15,081 bases of DNA. Source: Candidatus Desantisiibacteriota bacterium (GTDB lineage Bacteria > JACRDZ01). Below, piece after piece: positions 6,278 to 14,041 of the stretch (positions are counted from its first letter, which is position 1; each line of letters begins with the position of its first letter). A model generated the notes under the pieces. It was not told the origin of the DNA. It did no database searches and saw only the letters and a program-made list of their open reading frames with translations. The position numbers were made by a program, and so were the translations under genes. The stretch lies in contig JACQWU010000297.1 of assembly GCA_016209155.1 (NCBI GenBank), positions 1 to 15,081 on the forward strand. Direction: 5' to 3'.

Positions 6278-7501
6278 ATGTCGAGTAAAAATAAATATTC
6301 TTATAATATTTTTAATGCTTTAAAAAACAAAATTACTAAAAGTGCCGGTAAAATAATCATTTCCAGAAAATTAGAGCAATGGCTTAAGAATAATAGAACC
6401 GGTTTTTTTGAAAATTTTAAAATACATGAAATAAGAAAAAAAACATTAAAATATATAGAACATCAGCGGCTTAAAGAAAGCCCGTATGGCCAATTCAGAT
6501 ATTCTGAAAGCCAAACTAAACCGGTACTTTATGCCTCTTTATATGCCGCACTTATCCGGTCTCTTTACCGTGATCTCGATAATCTAAGTGATATTCAAAA
6601 AAAAGAATGGATAAATTATATCCAATCATTTCAGTCAGAAGATGATGGATTATTTAAGGATAATATTATTAATAATGAATTGGCTGCTGATTCTGACTGG
6701 TGGGGATGGAGGCATTTGACTCTTCATGCTCTTATGGCTTTAACGGCTCTTGGTGCAGCTGCAGAGAAAAAAATTAAAATAATAGAGCCATTCAAGGATA
6801 TAAAATATACACTTAATTGGCTCGAAGAAAGAGATTGGGTAATCAGCCCTGCGGATACAAGTAATGAAGTCCAAAATTATATTTCAATGCTTCAATATAT
6901 AAGGGATTTTCATCATGAGGATTGGGCAAATAAGTCTCTTGAAAAAATTTATACTTTTTTAAATAAAATACAGGATCCAAAAACCGGATTATGGGGAGTG
7001 CGATTTGATAATCCTCTTTATTTATCTCTTGGTGTGCAGACAGGCTACCACTTATGGCTTCTGTATTTTTATGATAGAAAACCTGTCCAATATATGGAAA
7101 GGATAATTGATAGTTGTCTTTTTACACAAAATAAATTTGGAGGGTTTGGCGTACAAAAAAATTCAAGCGCATGTGAGGATATTGATTCAATAGATCCGCT
7201 GGCAAGATTGTCTTGTTTTACTGATTATAGAAAAAAAGATATTCAATTGGGTTTACAAAAAGCTTTGCTGTGGATTTTTGCAAATATGAATGAAGACGGC
7301 GGTTTTGTTTTCAGAAGAATGGAACCGTTTACATACGGACATTATCTCATGTCCTCAGGTAAAGATGAGAGCGCAATGTTCCCTACATGGTTTAGAACAT
7401 TATCTCTTGCATATATAGGTAAATGCATGCCGGACTCTTTGCCGGGAAATTTTGATTGGCAATTCATTAATTGTCCCGGTCTTACATTCTGGCGGAAGTA
7501 A
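6278..7501 (+). CDS. Alpha/alpha-toroid protein (squalene cyclase / prenyltransferase-like repeats)
   Basis: No specific function can be named. The 407-residue protein has no clear signal peptide or long hydrophobic helix. It shows spaced repeats of the type found in the alpha6-alpha6 barrel of terpenoid cyclases and protein prenyltransferases: FQSEDDGLF (118-126), IQDPKTGLWG (231-240), TQNKFGGFG (283-291) and MNEDGGFVFR (337-346). Between the last two lies an acidic cluster CEDIDSIDP (299-307). In prenyltransferases such C/D residues and a later histidine (here GHY near 355) bind zinc; whether they do so here is inference. I see no canonical DxDD of squalene-hopene cyclases. It is the first gene of a run with a flippase (21 bp downstream) and a methyltransferase, which suggests a role in making or modifying a surface glycan or lipid. 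AGAGGG lies 13 bases before the ATG, a long spacing. Confidence 0.65.
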   Translation: MSSKNKYSYNIFNALKNKITKSAGKIIISRKLEQWLKNNRTGFFENFKIHEIRKKTLKYIEHQRLKESPYGQFRYSESQTKPVLYASLYAALIRSLYRDLDNLSDIQKKEWINYIQSFQSEDDGLFKDNIINNELAADSDWWGWRHLTLHALMALTALGAAAEKKIKIIEPFKDIKYTLNWLEERDWVISPADTSNEVQNYISMLQYIRDFHHEDWANKSLEKIYTFLNKIQDPKTGLWGVRFDNPLYLSLGVQTGYHLWLLYFYDRKPVQYMERIIDSCLFTQNKFGGFGVQKNSSACEDIDSIDPLARLSCFTDYRKKDIQLGLQKALLWIFANMNEDGGFVFRRMEPFTYGHYLMSSGKDESAMFPTWFRTLSLAYIGKCMPDSLPGNFDWQFINCPGLTFWRK

Positions 7502-7522
7502 AAAACAAAAGGATAAAAAATA

Positions 7523-8989
7523 GTGGAAGAAGATAGAATAACTGCATTTGATATAAAAACTAAAATAGTAAAATCCCTTAAATGGACTATTTTAATGGAA
7601 ATAGTTATACGCCTTATTCAGCCTGTTACTATCCTTTTTCTCACTAGAATCTTATCTCCGTCAGATTTTGGACTTGTCGGAGTAGCAACTATAATAATTG
7701 GATTCTCTACTATATTTCAGGATTTTGGACTGGGGAAAACCCTTATTCAACGGGAGCAGGATATAGAAAAATCCGCAAATATTGTTTTTTGGACTAATAT
7801 CGGATTATCTCTTTTTATATATATAATTCTTTACATCAGCGCTCCTTTATTATCCGGATTTTTTCATGAACAAAAAGTAGTCAATGTGCTTAGAGTTTTA
7901 TGCTTACAGATAATTCTCTCTGGTTTTATTTCTGTCCATCAGGCACTACTTCAGCGTAAATTTCAATTTAAGCAGCTTTTTATTATCAAGATATGCACCG
8001 CTTTTGTCCCGGTACTGTTTTCAATACCGCTGGCATTAAAAGGTTACGGGGTTTGGGCTTTAATTATTGGAACTCTTGCCGGCGGAGTGATTCAGATTAT
8101 AATCTATTGGAAAATAAGTCCATGGAGACCTGAGCTCAGCTACGATTTTATTGTAGCCAGGCAATTGATAGGTTTTAGCAGCTGGGTTACTTCAGATGCG
8201 CTCCTGAGCTGGCTGGTAACATATGGAGATTCAATCATGATAGGTCATTCTCTTAATATAAAAGAAATGGGAATCTATCGTATCGGGACAAATATTGTTG
8301 TAGCTGTTATTGGAATTTTCATGAATCCTTTCCTGCCTGTTGTGTACTCGGCTTTTTCAAGATTACAGTCGAATTTACCGGAGACAAAACAATTGTTTAT
8401 GAAAATGACGAAATTTATAAGTGCTATATCTTTATTTGTAGGATTCGGGCTTGCTGTTTTTGCTTATCCTATTTCTAAACTTATTTTCGGACAAAAATGG
8501 CATGGGATAGAAATTGTCATTATCTGCATAGGAATAAAGGAAGCGATTTCATGGATCGTCGGAATAAATTCAGCAGTATATACAGCTGTCGGAAGACCGG
8601 ACTTAAATTCCAGGGTTCATGTTATTCAATTACTATGGTATCTCCCTCTATATATATTTTTCCCTTCTTTTGGACTGGAAATTTTTTGTATAGCATATAT
8701 ATGCGCTGCCTGTATTTCAATGTTTTTGCATATTTATTATTCGAACAAAATTTTGGATTACGGCTGGATTAAACTTATAAAAAATATCAGGATTTTATTA
8801 ATCGCAACTTTACTTTCTGTAACAGCAGTATTATTTAGTCATAGTATATTCGGTATTCCTTTTTATTTATTTGATCTATTGATTAATGGTATAATTTTTG
8901 TTTTGATCTATTTTCTGGTTATTTTTTTAAATGATAGAAAATTTATCTTAAATTTGTTTGATTTAGCAAGAAATTCAATGGCAAAATGA
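7523..8989 (+). CDS. Wzx-type polysaccharide/oligosaccharide flippase (MOP superfamily)
   Basis: A 488-residue polytopic inner-membrane protein of the polysaccharide synthesis/export type, expected to flip lipid-linked oligosaccharide from the cytoplasmic to the periplasmic face. The family opening is clear: a basic stretch, then LTRILSPSDFGLVGVA (about 42-57) and FQDFGLGKTLIQRE (65-78), as in the WzxC-like branch. About a dozen hydrophobic segments follow to the C-terminus. The start codon is GTG at 7523, chosen because AAAGGA lies 9 bases upstream and the next gene upstream ends 21 bp away. The stop overlaps the methyltransferase ATG (ATGA). No glycosyltransferase or polymerase gene lies nearby in the window, so the cargo is unknown. 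Confidence 0.88.
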   Translation: MEEDRITAFDIKTKIVKSLKWTILMEIVIRLIQPVTILFLTRILSPSDFGLVGVATIIIGFSTIFQDFGLGKTLIQREQDIEKSANIVFWTNIGLSLFIYIILYISAPLLSGFFHEQKVVNVLRVLCLQIILSGFISVHQALLQRKFQFKQLFIIKICTAFVPVLFSIPLALKGYGVWALIIGTLAGGVIQIIIYWKISPWRPELSYDFIVARQLIGFSSWVTSDALLSWLVTYGDSIMIGHSLNIKEMGIYRIGTNIVVAVIGIFMNPFLPVVYSAFSRLQSNLPETKQLFMKMTKFISAISLFVGFGLAVFAYPISKLIFGQKWHGIEIVIICIGIKEAISWIVGINSAVYTAVGRPDLNSRVHVIQLLWYLPLYIFFPSFGLEIFCIAYICAACISMFLHIYYSNKILDYGWIKLIKNIRILLIATLLSVTAVLFSHSIFGIPFYLFDLLINGIIFVLIYFLVIFLNDRKFILNLFDLARNSMAK

Positions 8990-9735
8990 ATAATATAAAA
9001 CCAAAAGAATATGATAATAATATAGATTATGCTTCTCCATACCATTGGAATATCGATCGCAGCGATTTAAATGGCGGAGTTGAATATTTTGGTTATATAG
9101 AATTGGTTGCGAATAAGTGTAAGGAGCTTGCATCCAAAAAAATTCTGGATGTCGGATGCGGGGATGGAAAAGCAACTGATGTAATTCAAAAAATCACAAA
9201 TGCCGATGTTACAGGTATTGATATTTCTGATAGAGCTATAGCGTTTGCACAACTTTTATCGGCTAAACCAGCTTTCAAAAATATCAACATTTTTGACATT
9301 GAAGACAGCTTTGATACTGTTATCATGATTGAGGTTCTTGAACATCTGGAAGCTGACATGGCTTTAAAATTCTTAAAAAAAATTTATCAAATTATGAAGG
9401 ACAGTGGTTCTTTAATTATTACAGTACCGAGTAATCTGTTCCCTATGCTTCATCCCGGGCATGTAAGGCATTTTAATAAAAATGATTTAGAAAAAGTTCT
9501 GAACAGCAGCGGTTTTATTATCAAGGAAGTGATTTTTCAACACAATATGTTATTTGACCGCAGGTTCGGAATATCTTTTCCTATCAGGACTATGTTGAGA
9601 TTATTAAGCAGCAGATTTTTTAAATCATCTGTACTTGACAGGGTATTATCAAAGATATACAATAAATATTTCAATATTACCATAGAAAAATATGCGGGGA
9701 GAATAATCGCTATAGCTAAAAAAGGAAACCTATGA
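8986..9735 (+). CDS. Class I SAM-dependent methyltransferase (UbiE/Coq3-like fold)
   Basis: The 249-residue protein has SAM motif I ILDVGCGDG (53-61), the acidic end of strand 2 in VTGIDIS (75-81, D79) and the post-strand-4 segment VIMIEVLEHL (112-121). The strand 5 region SGSLIITVPSN (140-150) follows. Such proteins in glycan clusters usually methylate a sugar or a lipid carrier end; the substrate here is unknown. It overlaps the flippase by 4 bp and has no ribosome-binding site of its own, so it is translationally coupled. Its last codons (IEKYAGRII.AKK) recur as a stray fragment at 13693-13749, evidence of a former second copy. Confidence 0.88.
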   Translation: MNNIKPKEYDNNIDYASPYHWNIDRSDLNGGVEYFGYIELVANKCKELASKKILDVGCGDGKATDVIQKITNADVTGIDISDRAIAFAQLLSAKPAFKNINIFDIEDSFDTVIMIEVLEHLEADMALKFLKKIYQIMKDSGSLIITVPSNLFPMLHPGHVRHFNKNDLEKVLNSSGFIIKEVIFQHNMLFDRRFGISFPIRTMLRLLSSRFFKSSVLDRVLSKIYNKYFNITIEKYAGRIIAIAKKGNL

Positions 9736-9762
9736 TTATCGCTAAATATTAGGGAGGATAAA

Positions 9763-11730
9763 ATGTGTCAATTTAATTCATCAGACTGTAAGAAATTATC
9801 ACAATATTTTTATGTTTTTTTAATTTTCATATTTTTTTTACTGACAGGTTGCGGTCAGGATACAAATAAAAAAACCGATCAACTTAATTCTGACGATACT
9901 ACTAAAACAGACAATACCGCTAAAACTACAGATACTACTAAAATTACAGATACTACAAATATCATTGATAGCGAAGATACTACAACAATAAATTCTGCAG
10001 GGAATACTGTATCTGTCGCAGATATTGCAGCATTTGCGGATAATCTTTACAGCCTTAAAGAGGAATCATCTGAAGAATCTTCCTCAGTACTAAACGGGGA
10101 ACTGCAAAAATTTTTCAAATCATTAGGAATGGCTGTTCTTGCAAATAATAACGAGACGGACTTTACTGCCGAGATTAATGCCGGCAGACCGGCTCTTCTT
10201 GAAATGCAGATAGATGCTATTTTGCGCGGATTAAAAAATAATCAATTTTACAGTATTCGCTCATGGGTAGTTTCCATGACGGAATTCGATATCCAAACAA
10301 TTGATCCTTCGGAATCCTTCACCTACGAATTTCTCACGGAAAAAATGATGGAGATTGCAGTAACCGATAATTACACAGTAGATACTTATCTTCTCGGATT
10401 AGTTATACAGCTTGGACGTGCGCGTGCGCGAAAGGCCAGATTAACTGAAATTGATACTGTCTGGAGTGATGGGATGCTCGATCCCCTGCAGCTTGAACTT
10501 CTGAATTTGGCTGTTTTTTTTGGTTCCAGTCAGCGTTCAGGAGTTTCCGGCAGACTAGTGAAAGAACTGCCTTCATCTGTTATGTGGCCGATAGAACAAA
10601 TTTTAGATACCATAATGGAAGAATGGACGAAGATGCCGATCGACCCGAAAGGTGCTGCACAGGCTACGCTGGCCGCATCACTGCTTTTATATGGTCATAC
10701 GGTTACAGTTGAGGCAGATAATTCCCAATTACACCATAAACATCCCGAGAATCCGGATGAAGTGCCATGGAATACACAGGTACGCGCATATGTAGAGTTT
10801 ACCGATAAGTACGATGATTACGACCGGTTATGGCTTGAAAGGCTTTCAGGAGCAACCATCCCCCTGCCCGGTCCGCGTTCAGGGATTGAGGTAAAGTGGG
10901 AGGCATGGGATATTGAAAAACATGGATCTTTTGAATTCTCGCAGACAACTACCAATAACGAGGGAAAAGTAATAACCTACTGGAAAACAATAGATGAGAT
11001 AGTACCAAAACCTCTTCGGCGTATCGAAAAGTACACTACAGGACTCATTCTATGTAAAGCAACCGGTTTACTGCCGGCAAAATGGCGTAATCTTGAGTTG
11101 ATTACATCAAGTACAACCGGTGCAGTCGGACAAGTCCGCATGCAGATTGGATATTATGAAATGCCGAATTTAACCCTTGACTTCGAATCCAAGCAAATTA
11201 TAACAAGCAAAGAACCATTTGAAGGACGCGTTGTCGGCTTGCAGATCCCGATGGAACTTGTGCGTCCGAATCCGGACAACCTTGACGGAGCATATTATAA
11301 AGCAGAACGCGCATTGAGTTATCCTACCGCTACATTTCAGCCGGATATTGACAAATGCACATGGACATTCCGTGTTAATTCACCAGGATACATCAGGGCG
11401 GAACTGCCTGTTCCGGATGAATCGGCAACAGAACTGACCCTGTTCCTGCTTCCCGGAAACTACGCTGAAGGACCTAATGAATTTTTTTCAATTGTCTGTC
11501 CAAAAGTACCGCCGCAGAATGGCATCACTGTTTTCTGGTGGACAGGGTGGGGAACACACTATGAAAACCGAATGTCAGAATCAATCGGACCGCTTCAGGC
11601 GCCTCGCTATGTATTCACAGAACAAGTTGGGACAACTCCGCTTTTCTCACATGAGGGCTCCGGAGTAATAACTCAAAGTAAAGAGACATTCACTAACTAT
11701 ACAAAGATAACTATTACAGCAAATGACTGA
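9763..11730 (+). CDS. Large orphan lipoprotein, 655 residues
   Basis: I do not recognise the family. A signal peptide of the lipoprotein type is clear: hydrophobic residues 14-27, then the lipobox LTGC with the lipidated cysteine at C30. A flexible Thr/Asp linker (about 32-78) with repeated TTK and TDT units leads to an acidic Ser/Glu-rich patch (about 96-105). The rest alternates helical parts (to about residue 320) with strand-rich, Trp- and Tyr-rich C-terminal segments; this looks extracytoplasmic. G+C content of the distal two thirds is visibly higher than in the neighbours (one 60-base sample at 11221 is 58%, against 30% in a sample of the flippase). The start has a strong AGGGAGGA at proper spacing. 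It follows the methyltransferase by 27 bp and so probably shares its transcript. Confidence 0.85.
   Translation: MCQFNSSDCKKLSQYFYVFLIFIFFLLTGCGQDTNKKTDQLNSDDTTKTDNTAKTTDTTKITDTTNIIDSEDTTTINSAGNTVSVADIAAFADNLYSLKEESSEESSSVLNGELQKFFKSLGMAVLANNNETDFTAEINAGRPALLEMQIDAILRGLKNNQFYSIRSWVVSMTEFDIQTIDPSESFTYEFLTEKMMEIAVTDNYTVDTYLLGLVIQLGRARARKARLTEIDTVWSDGMLDPLQLELLNLAVFFGSSQRSGVSGRLVKELPSSVMWPIEQILDTIMEEWTKMPIDPKGAAQATLAASLLLYGHTVTVEADNSQLHHKHPENPDEVPWNTQVRAYVEFTDKYDDYDRLWLERLSGATIPLPGPRSGIEVKWEAWDIEKHGSFEFSQTTTNNEGKVITYWKTIDEIVPKPLRRIEKYTTGLILCKATGLLPAKWRNLELITSSTTGAVGQVRMQIGYYEMPNLTLDFESKQIITSKEPFEGRVVGLQIPMELVRPNPDNLDGAYYKAERALSYPTATFQPDIDKCTWTFRVNSPGYIRAELPVPDESATELTLFLLPGNYAEGPNEFFSIVCPKVPPQNGITVFWWTGWGTHYENRMSESIGPLQAPRYVFTEQVGTTPLFSHEGSGVITQSKETFTNYTKITITAND
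9886..9985 (+). repeat. Degenerate in-frame repeat encoding a Thr/Asp-rich linker
   Basis: Variants of ACAGATACTACTAAAA recur several times, coding TTKTD/TDTTK units just after the lipid anchor. The units keep the reading frame, so copy-number change would alter linker length without a frameshift. Confidence 0.6.
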
Positions 11731-11759
11731 ATTTTAAAAAATAGAAATGGTTCTTTTTT

Positions 11760-12623
11760 ATGACTTGGTTAATATTTGCATTTCTGACAGCTTTATTTGA
11801 ATCCCTTAAAGATGTTTCAAGCAAGATGAACTTGAGAAATATTGATGAGTATATTATTTCATGGTCACTGCGTTTTTTTGCATTACCTTTTTTAATCCCA
11901 CTTTTATTTTTTACTAAAATCCCATCTTTAGGAACCCAATTTTGGATTGCATTGCTTGTTGGAGGCTCTCTTAATGTATTTACAACAATTCTTTATATGA
12001 AAGCAATAAAGGCTTCAGATTTATCCATTACAGTTCCGATGGTTACTTTCACTCCATTATTTCTTTTATTAACCTCGCCTTTTATGGTTGGTGAATTTCC
12101 TGGTATTTATGGTATAATTGGAATTGTTTTGGTTGTTCTGGGTTCCTATGTATTAAATATTAAACAAAGGCATAAAGGATATTTTGCACCTTTTCGAGCG
12201 CTTCTTAAAGAAAAAGGGCCAAAACTAATGCTTCTCGTAGCTTTCATATGGAGTATAACATCTAATTTTGATAAAATTGGCGTAAAAAATTCTTCGTCAA
12301 TTTTTTGGGCTATTGTAATGAACATATTTCTGACAATAGCAATGTTTCCAATAATGCTATATAAATCGCAAGGAAGTATAAAACAAATTATAGTAAATTA
12401 TAAAGCTCTAATTCCAATAGGGTTATTTAGTGCTTTGGTATTAGTATCCCAAATGACTGCACTAAATTTAACTCTTGTTGCAAATGTTATTTCAATAAAG
12501 CGGACAAGTACAATATTGAGTGTATTCCTGGGTTATTTTATTTTCAAAGAGAAGGGTATGACTGAAAGATTACTTGGTGTTGTAATAATGGTTGCCGGAG
12601 TTTTGTTCATAACGTTATCTTGA
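11760..12623 (+). CDS. EamA/DMT-family membrane transporter
   Basis: The 287-residue protein consists almost entirely of hydrophobic helices, with the ten-TM, two-repeat layout of the drug/metabolite transporter superfamily. The second half carries the usual basic SIKRTSTILSVFLGYFIFKE segment (about 243-262), followed by a last helix with GVVIMVAGVLFI. The substrate cannot be told. It starts 29 bp after the lipoprotein gene without a visible ribosome-binding site, so expression may depend on the upstream genes. A second, internally deleted copy lies at 14523-14997. Both copies are followed by the same 54-bp hairpin element. Confidence 0.88.
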   Translation: MTWLIFAFLTALFESLKDVSSKMNLRNIDEYIISWSLRFFALPFLIPLLFFTKIPSLGTQFWIALLVGGSLNVFTTILYMKAIKASDLSITVPMVTFTPLFLLLTSPFMVGEFPGIYGIIGIVLVVLGSYVLNIKQRHKGYFAPFRALLKEKGPKLMLLVAFIWSITSNFDKIGVKNSSSIFWAIVMNIFLTIAMFPIMLYKSQGSIKQIIVNYKALIPIGLFSALVLVSQMTALNLTLVANVISIKRTSTILSVFLGYFIFKEKGMTERLLGVVIMVAGVLFITLS

Positions 12624-12635
12624 TTAGAATTTTTG

Positions 12636-12689
12636 GTAGGGGTTCGATTCATCGAACCCGTTTACGGGCTTTATAAATCAAGTCCCTAC
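12636..12689. repeat. 54-bp two-hairpin dispersed element, copy 1
   Basis: The element has outer ends GTAGGGG and CCCTAC and two inner stem-loops separated by GTTTAC. The first (GGGTTCGAT, TC, ATCGAACCC) is a perfect 9-bp stem. The second (GGGCTTTAT, AA, ATCAAGTCC) has lost two pairs. It starts 12 bp after the transporter stop, so it could also act as a transcript 3' end. A second copy is at 15010-15063. The form resembles REP/MITE-type bacterial intergenic repeats. Confidence 0.8.
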
Positions 12690-12794
12690 AATATAAAATT
12701 TTCATTTTTTATCAAAATGGGGAATTCTTGTTTTCTCACATTTATAATTGATTTTATTATAAATGTTATAGAACAGTAATTCTTGGTGAATTAA

Positions 12795-12918
12795 AAAACC
12801 CTTGGGATTACTTCGCGGAGTTTACACTGAGTGAAATTAATGCGCTCGCAATGGCTAAAATTTAGTAATGTATCATTCTGAAGAACTTTATCCTGAAGTA
12901 ATCTCCTGGTCATTTTTA
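12795..12918. repeat. Decayed MITE/REP-like inverted repeat
   Basis: GATTACTTC (12806-12814) is matched by GAAGTAATC (12895-12903), and similarity continues outward (A-rich end, CTTGG against CCTGG). Inside are CGCTCGCAATGGC and ATCATTCTGAAGAA, words of the kind seen in dispersed intergenic repeats of many bacteria. No gene inside. Function unknown; boundaries are approximate. Confidence 0.5.
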
Positions 12919-12949
12919 CATAGAATTGCTGAGTGATAGATATTCCTGC

Positions 12950-12978
12950 TTGACAAAACATATAGTTTAATTAATAAT
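12950..12978 (+). promoter_or_regulatory. Predicted promoter of the small membrane protein gene
   Basis: Perfect TTGACA (12950-12955), 17 bases, AATAAT (12973-12978), one base from consensus. The leader would be about 65-70 nt to the ATG at 13053. Confidence 0.6.
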
Positions 12979-13052
12979 TGAATTTAATGCTGGAGTAGTG
13001 CTTGCCCCCTATCAAACTTATTATAAACATAAAATGAAATAAGGAGATATAT

Positions 13053-13622
13053 ATGTCAGATAAAGATAGCTATTCTATAGAAGAGATTATTGGCTCTGCT
13101 GAACTTCAAGATTCATTATTACAGAGTTATCGTAATTTTCATTTAACTGTTCAATCAATTTTTATTGCAATTGGTGCAGGTATATTTGTAACAATTTTAT
13201 CCTTTAAAGAACAGTTACAAGCGTATTTTGCCATCACAATTTTGTTAGCTATTTTTTTACTTAGTGCATACCTTTTATGGTGTATGCGCAATATGATAAC
13301 GGAAAGAGGAAAAGATGTAGATTTCTGGCATGTAGAATTAATTAAAGCTGAACAGGCACTTCCTGCTGATCAACGATTATTTACGAAGTTTAAAATTTAC
13401 CAAAAGTTAAAACGAGAAAATCATGATTACTTACAGGAGATGTTTCTCACAACGAAAAAAATTACTAAAGAAGATATTGAAAAGCTCGTAGAAAAAGGGC
13501 TTACTCATACTAGAAAAGTACTTGATAAGTGGCTATTTGTAGGTTTATGGATCATTTGGGCTCTTATTGTTTTATGTGCAAGTATCTATACTTTTGGACA
13601 CTTAGAATACGGTATCATATAA
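13053..13622 (+). CDS. Three-TM membrane protein of unknown function
   Basis: I do not recognise this 189-residue protein. It has a short acidic N-terminus, two adjacent hydrophobic helices (about 32-50 and 56-77), a charged middle of about 80 residues (including a helical Lys/Glu-rich part, 114-155), and a third helix (about 159-181). The Trp-rich helices and the large central domain, probably cytoplasmic, suggest a small signalling or effector-type membrane protein, but nothing names a function. It has its own promoter and a near-perfect ribosome-binding site (AAGGAG, 6 bases before ATG). It is therefore expressed independently of the transporter operon. It lies in accessory DNA between repeat remnants. 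Confidence 0.75.
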   Translation: MSDKDSYSIEEIIGSAELQDSLLQSYRNFHLTVQSIFIAIGAGIFVTILSFKEQLQAYFAITILLAIFLLSAYLLWCMRNMITERGKDVDFWHVELIKAEQALPADQRLFTKFKIYQKLKRENHDYLQEMFLTTKKITKEDIEKLVEKGLTHTRKVLDKWLFVGLWIIWALIVLCASIYTFGHLEYGII

Positions 13623-13692
13623 TTTCCCCATTGCAATGGAGAATTATAAAAAAGAATCTCCTGAACTTGCGGGCTTTAGAATTTTAATTTAA

Positions 13693-13749
13693 ATCAATAT
13701 TGAAAAATATGCGGGAAGAATAATCGTTGGTGCTAAAAAAAAGGAATAG
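13693..13749 (+). pseudogene. Stray 3' end of a methyltransferase gene
   Basis: The frame reads INIEKYAGRIIVGAKKKE then TAG, closely matching the end of the methyltransferase at 8986-9735 (NITIEKYAGRIIAIAKKGNL). The DNA also matches over about 45 bases. A TAA stands immediately before it (13690) and the rest of the gene is missing. It is a remnant of a second copy or of a related gene that once lay here. Confidence 0.7.
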
Positions 13750-13756
13750 TTTTATT

Positions 13757-13786
13757 TTGACAAACATATCTTTTGTCTGTTATTCT
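13757..13786 (+). promoter_or_regulatory. Toxin-antitoxin promoter with operator-like inverted repeat
   Basis: TTGACA (13757-13762), 18 bases, TATTCT (13781-13786), preceded by TGT (extended -10). Between the boxes lies a perfect inverted repeat GACAAA (13759-13764), 7 bases, TTTGTC (13772-13777). This is the expected place for an operator bound by the antitoxin or the antitoxin-toxin complex. Confidence 0.65.
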
Positions 13787-13837
13787 TTAAACATCTCTTT
13801 AATGAAAAATACAAATTTAAGGAAGGAGGGGTTTAAA

Positions 13838-14041
13838 ATGTCTGATATTATTGATGTACATGATTTACCTGATAATGAAATTAGAGTAGTGGAACAGCTG
13901 GTTGAATTATTAAGAAAAAAAACAAAGCCGGCAAAATCGCATGTTGCTGCTTATCAAAAAGAAAAAAAAATTAAATTTGCCAGCTGGTCTTTAGGTGTTA
14001 AAGGAAAACTTACGAGGGAGGAAATCTATGATTATCTCTAA
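13838..14041 (+). CDS. Antitoxin of a type II toxin-antitoxin pair (VapB-like)
   Basis: A 67-residue protein that should bind and neutralise the PIN toxin encoded just downstream and repress the operon. I chose the ATG at 13838 (MSDIIDVHDLPDNE) because GGAAGGAGGGG stands directly upstream and the promoter lies at 13757-13786; the frame is open further upstream but would start inside that promoter. Residues 13-28 form a likely helix and the tail FASWSLGVKGKLTREEIYDY is typical of small antitoxins paired with PIN toxins, where it wraps the toxin. Its own DNA-binding fold is not recognisable to me. It overlaps the toxin start by 14 bp. Confidence 0.8.
   Translation: MSDIIDVHDLPDNEIRVVEQLVELLRKKTKPAKSHVAAYQKEKKIKFASWSLGVKGKLTREEIYDYL

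Larger units (their letters stand above)
12624..13052. other. Gene-free 429-bp stretch made of repeat remnants and one promoter
   Basis: It holds a 54-bp two-hairpin element just after the transporter gene, then AT-rich sequence without visible structure (about 12690-12794). A MITE-like inverted repeat (about 12795-12918) and the promoter of the next gene follow. I see no open frame with a ribosome-binding site and no RNA gene. Confidence 0.7.

Noticed and set aside
13621-13645. CCATTGCAATGG palindrome at the end of the small membrane protein gene as a terminator
   Set aside because: The usable stem is about seven pairs with a mismatch and there is no T run after it; too weak to annotate.
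13636-13692. Short open frame MENYKKESPELAGFRILI just before the methyltransferase fragment, in the same frame
   Set aside because: No ribosome-binding site and no similarity to the methyltransferase; only 18 codons, so probably chance or an unidentifiable remnant.
13727-13837. Longer antitoxin beginning upstream of MSDIIDV
   Set aside because: The extension would start within the promoter region and lacks a ribosome-binding site, while the ATG at 13838 has an excellent one.
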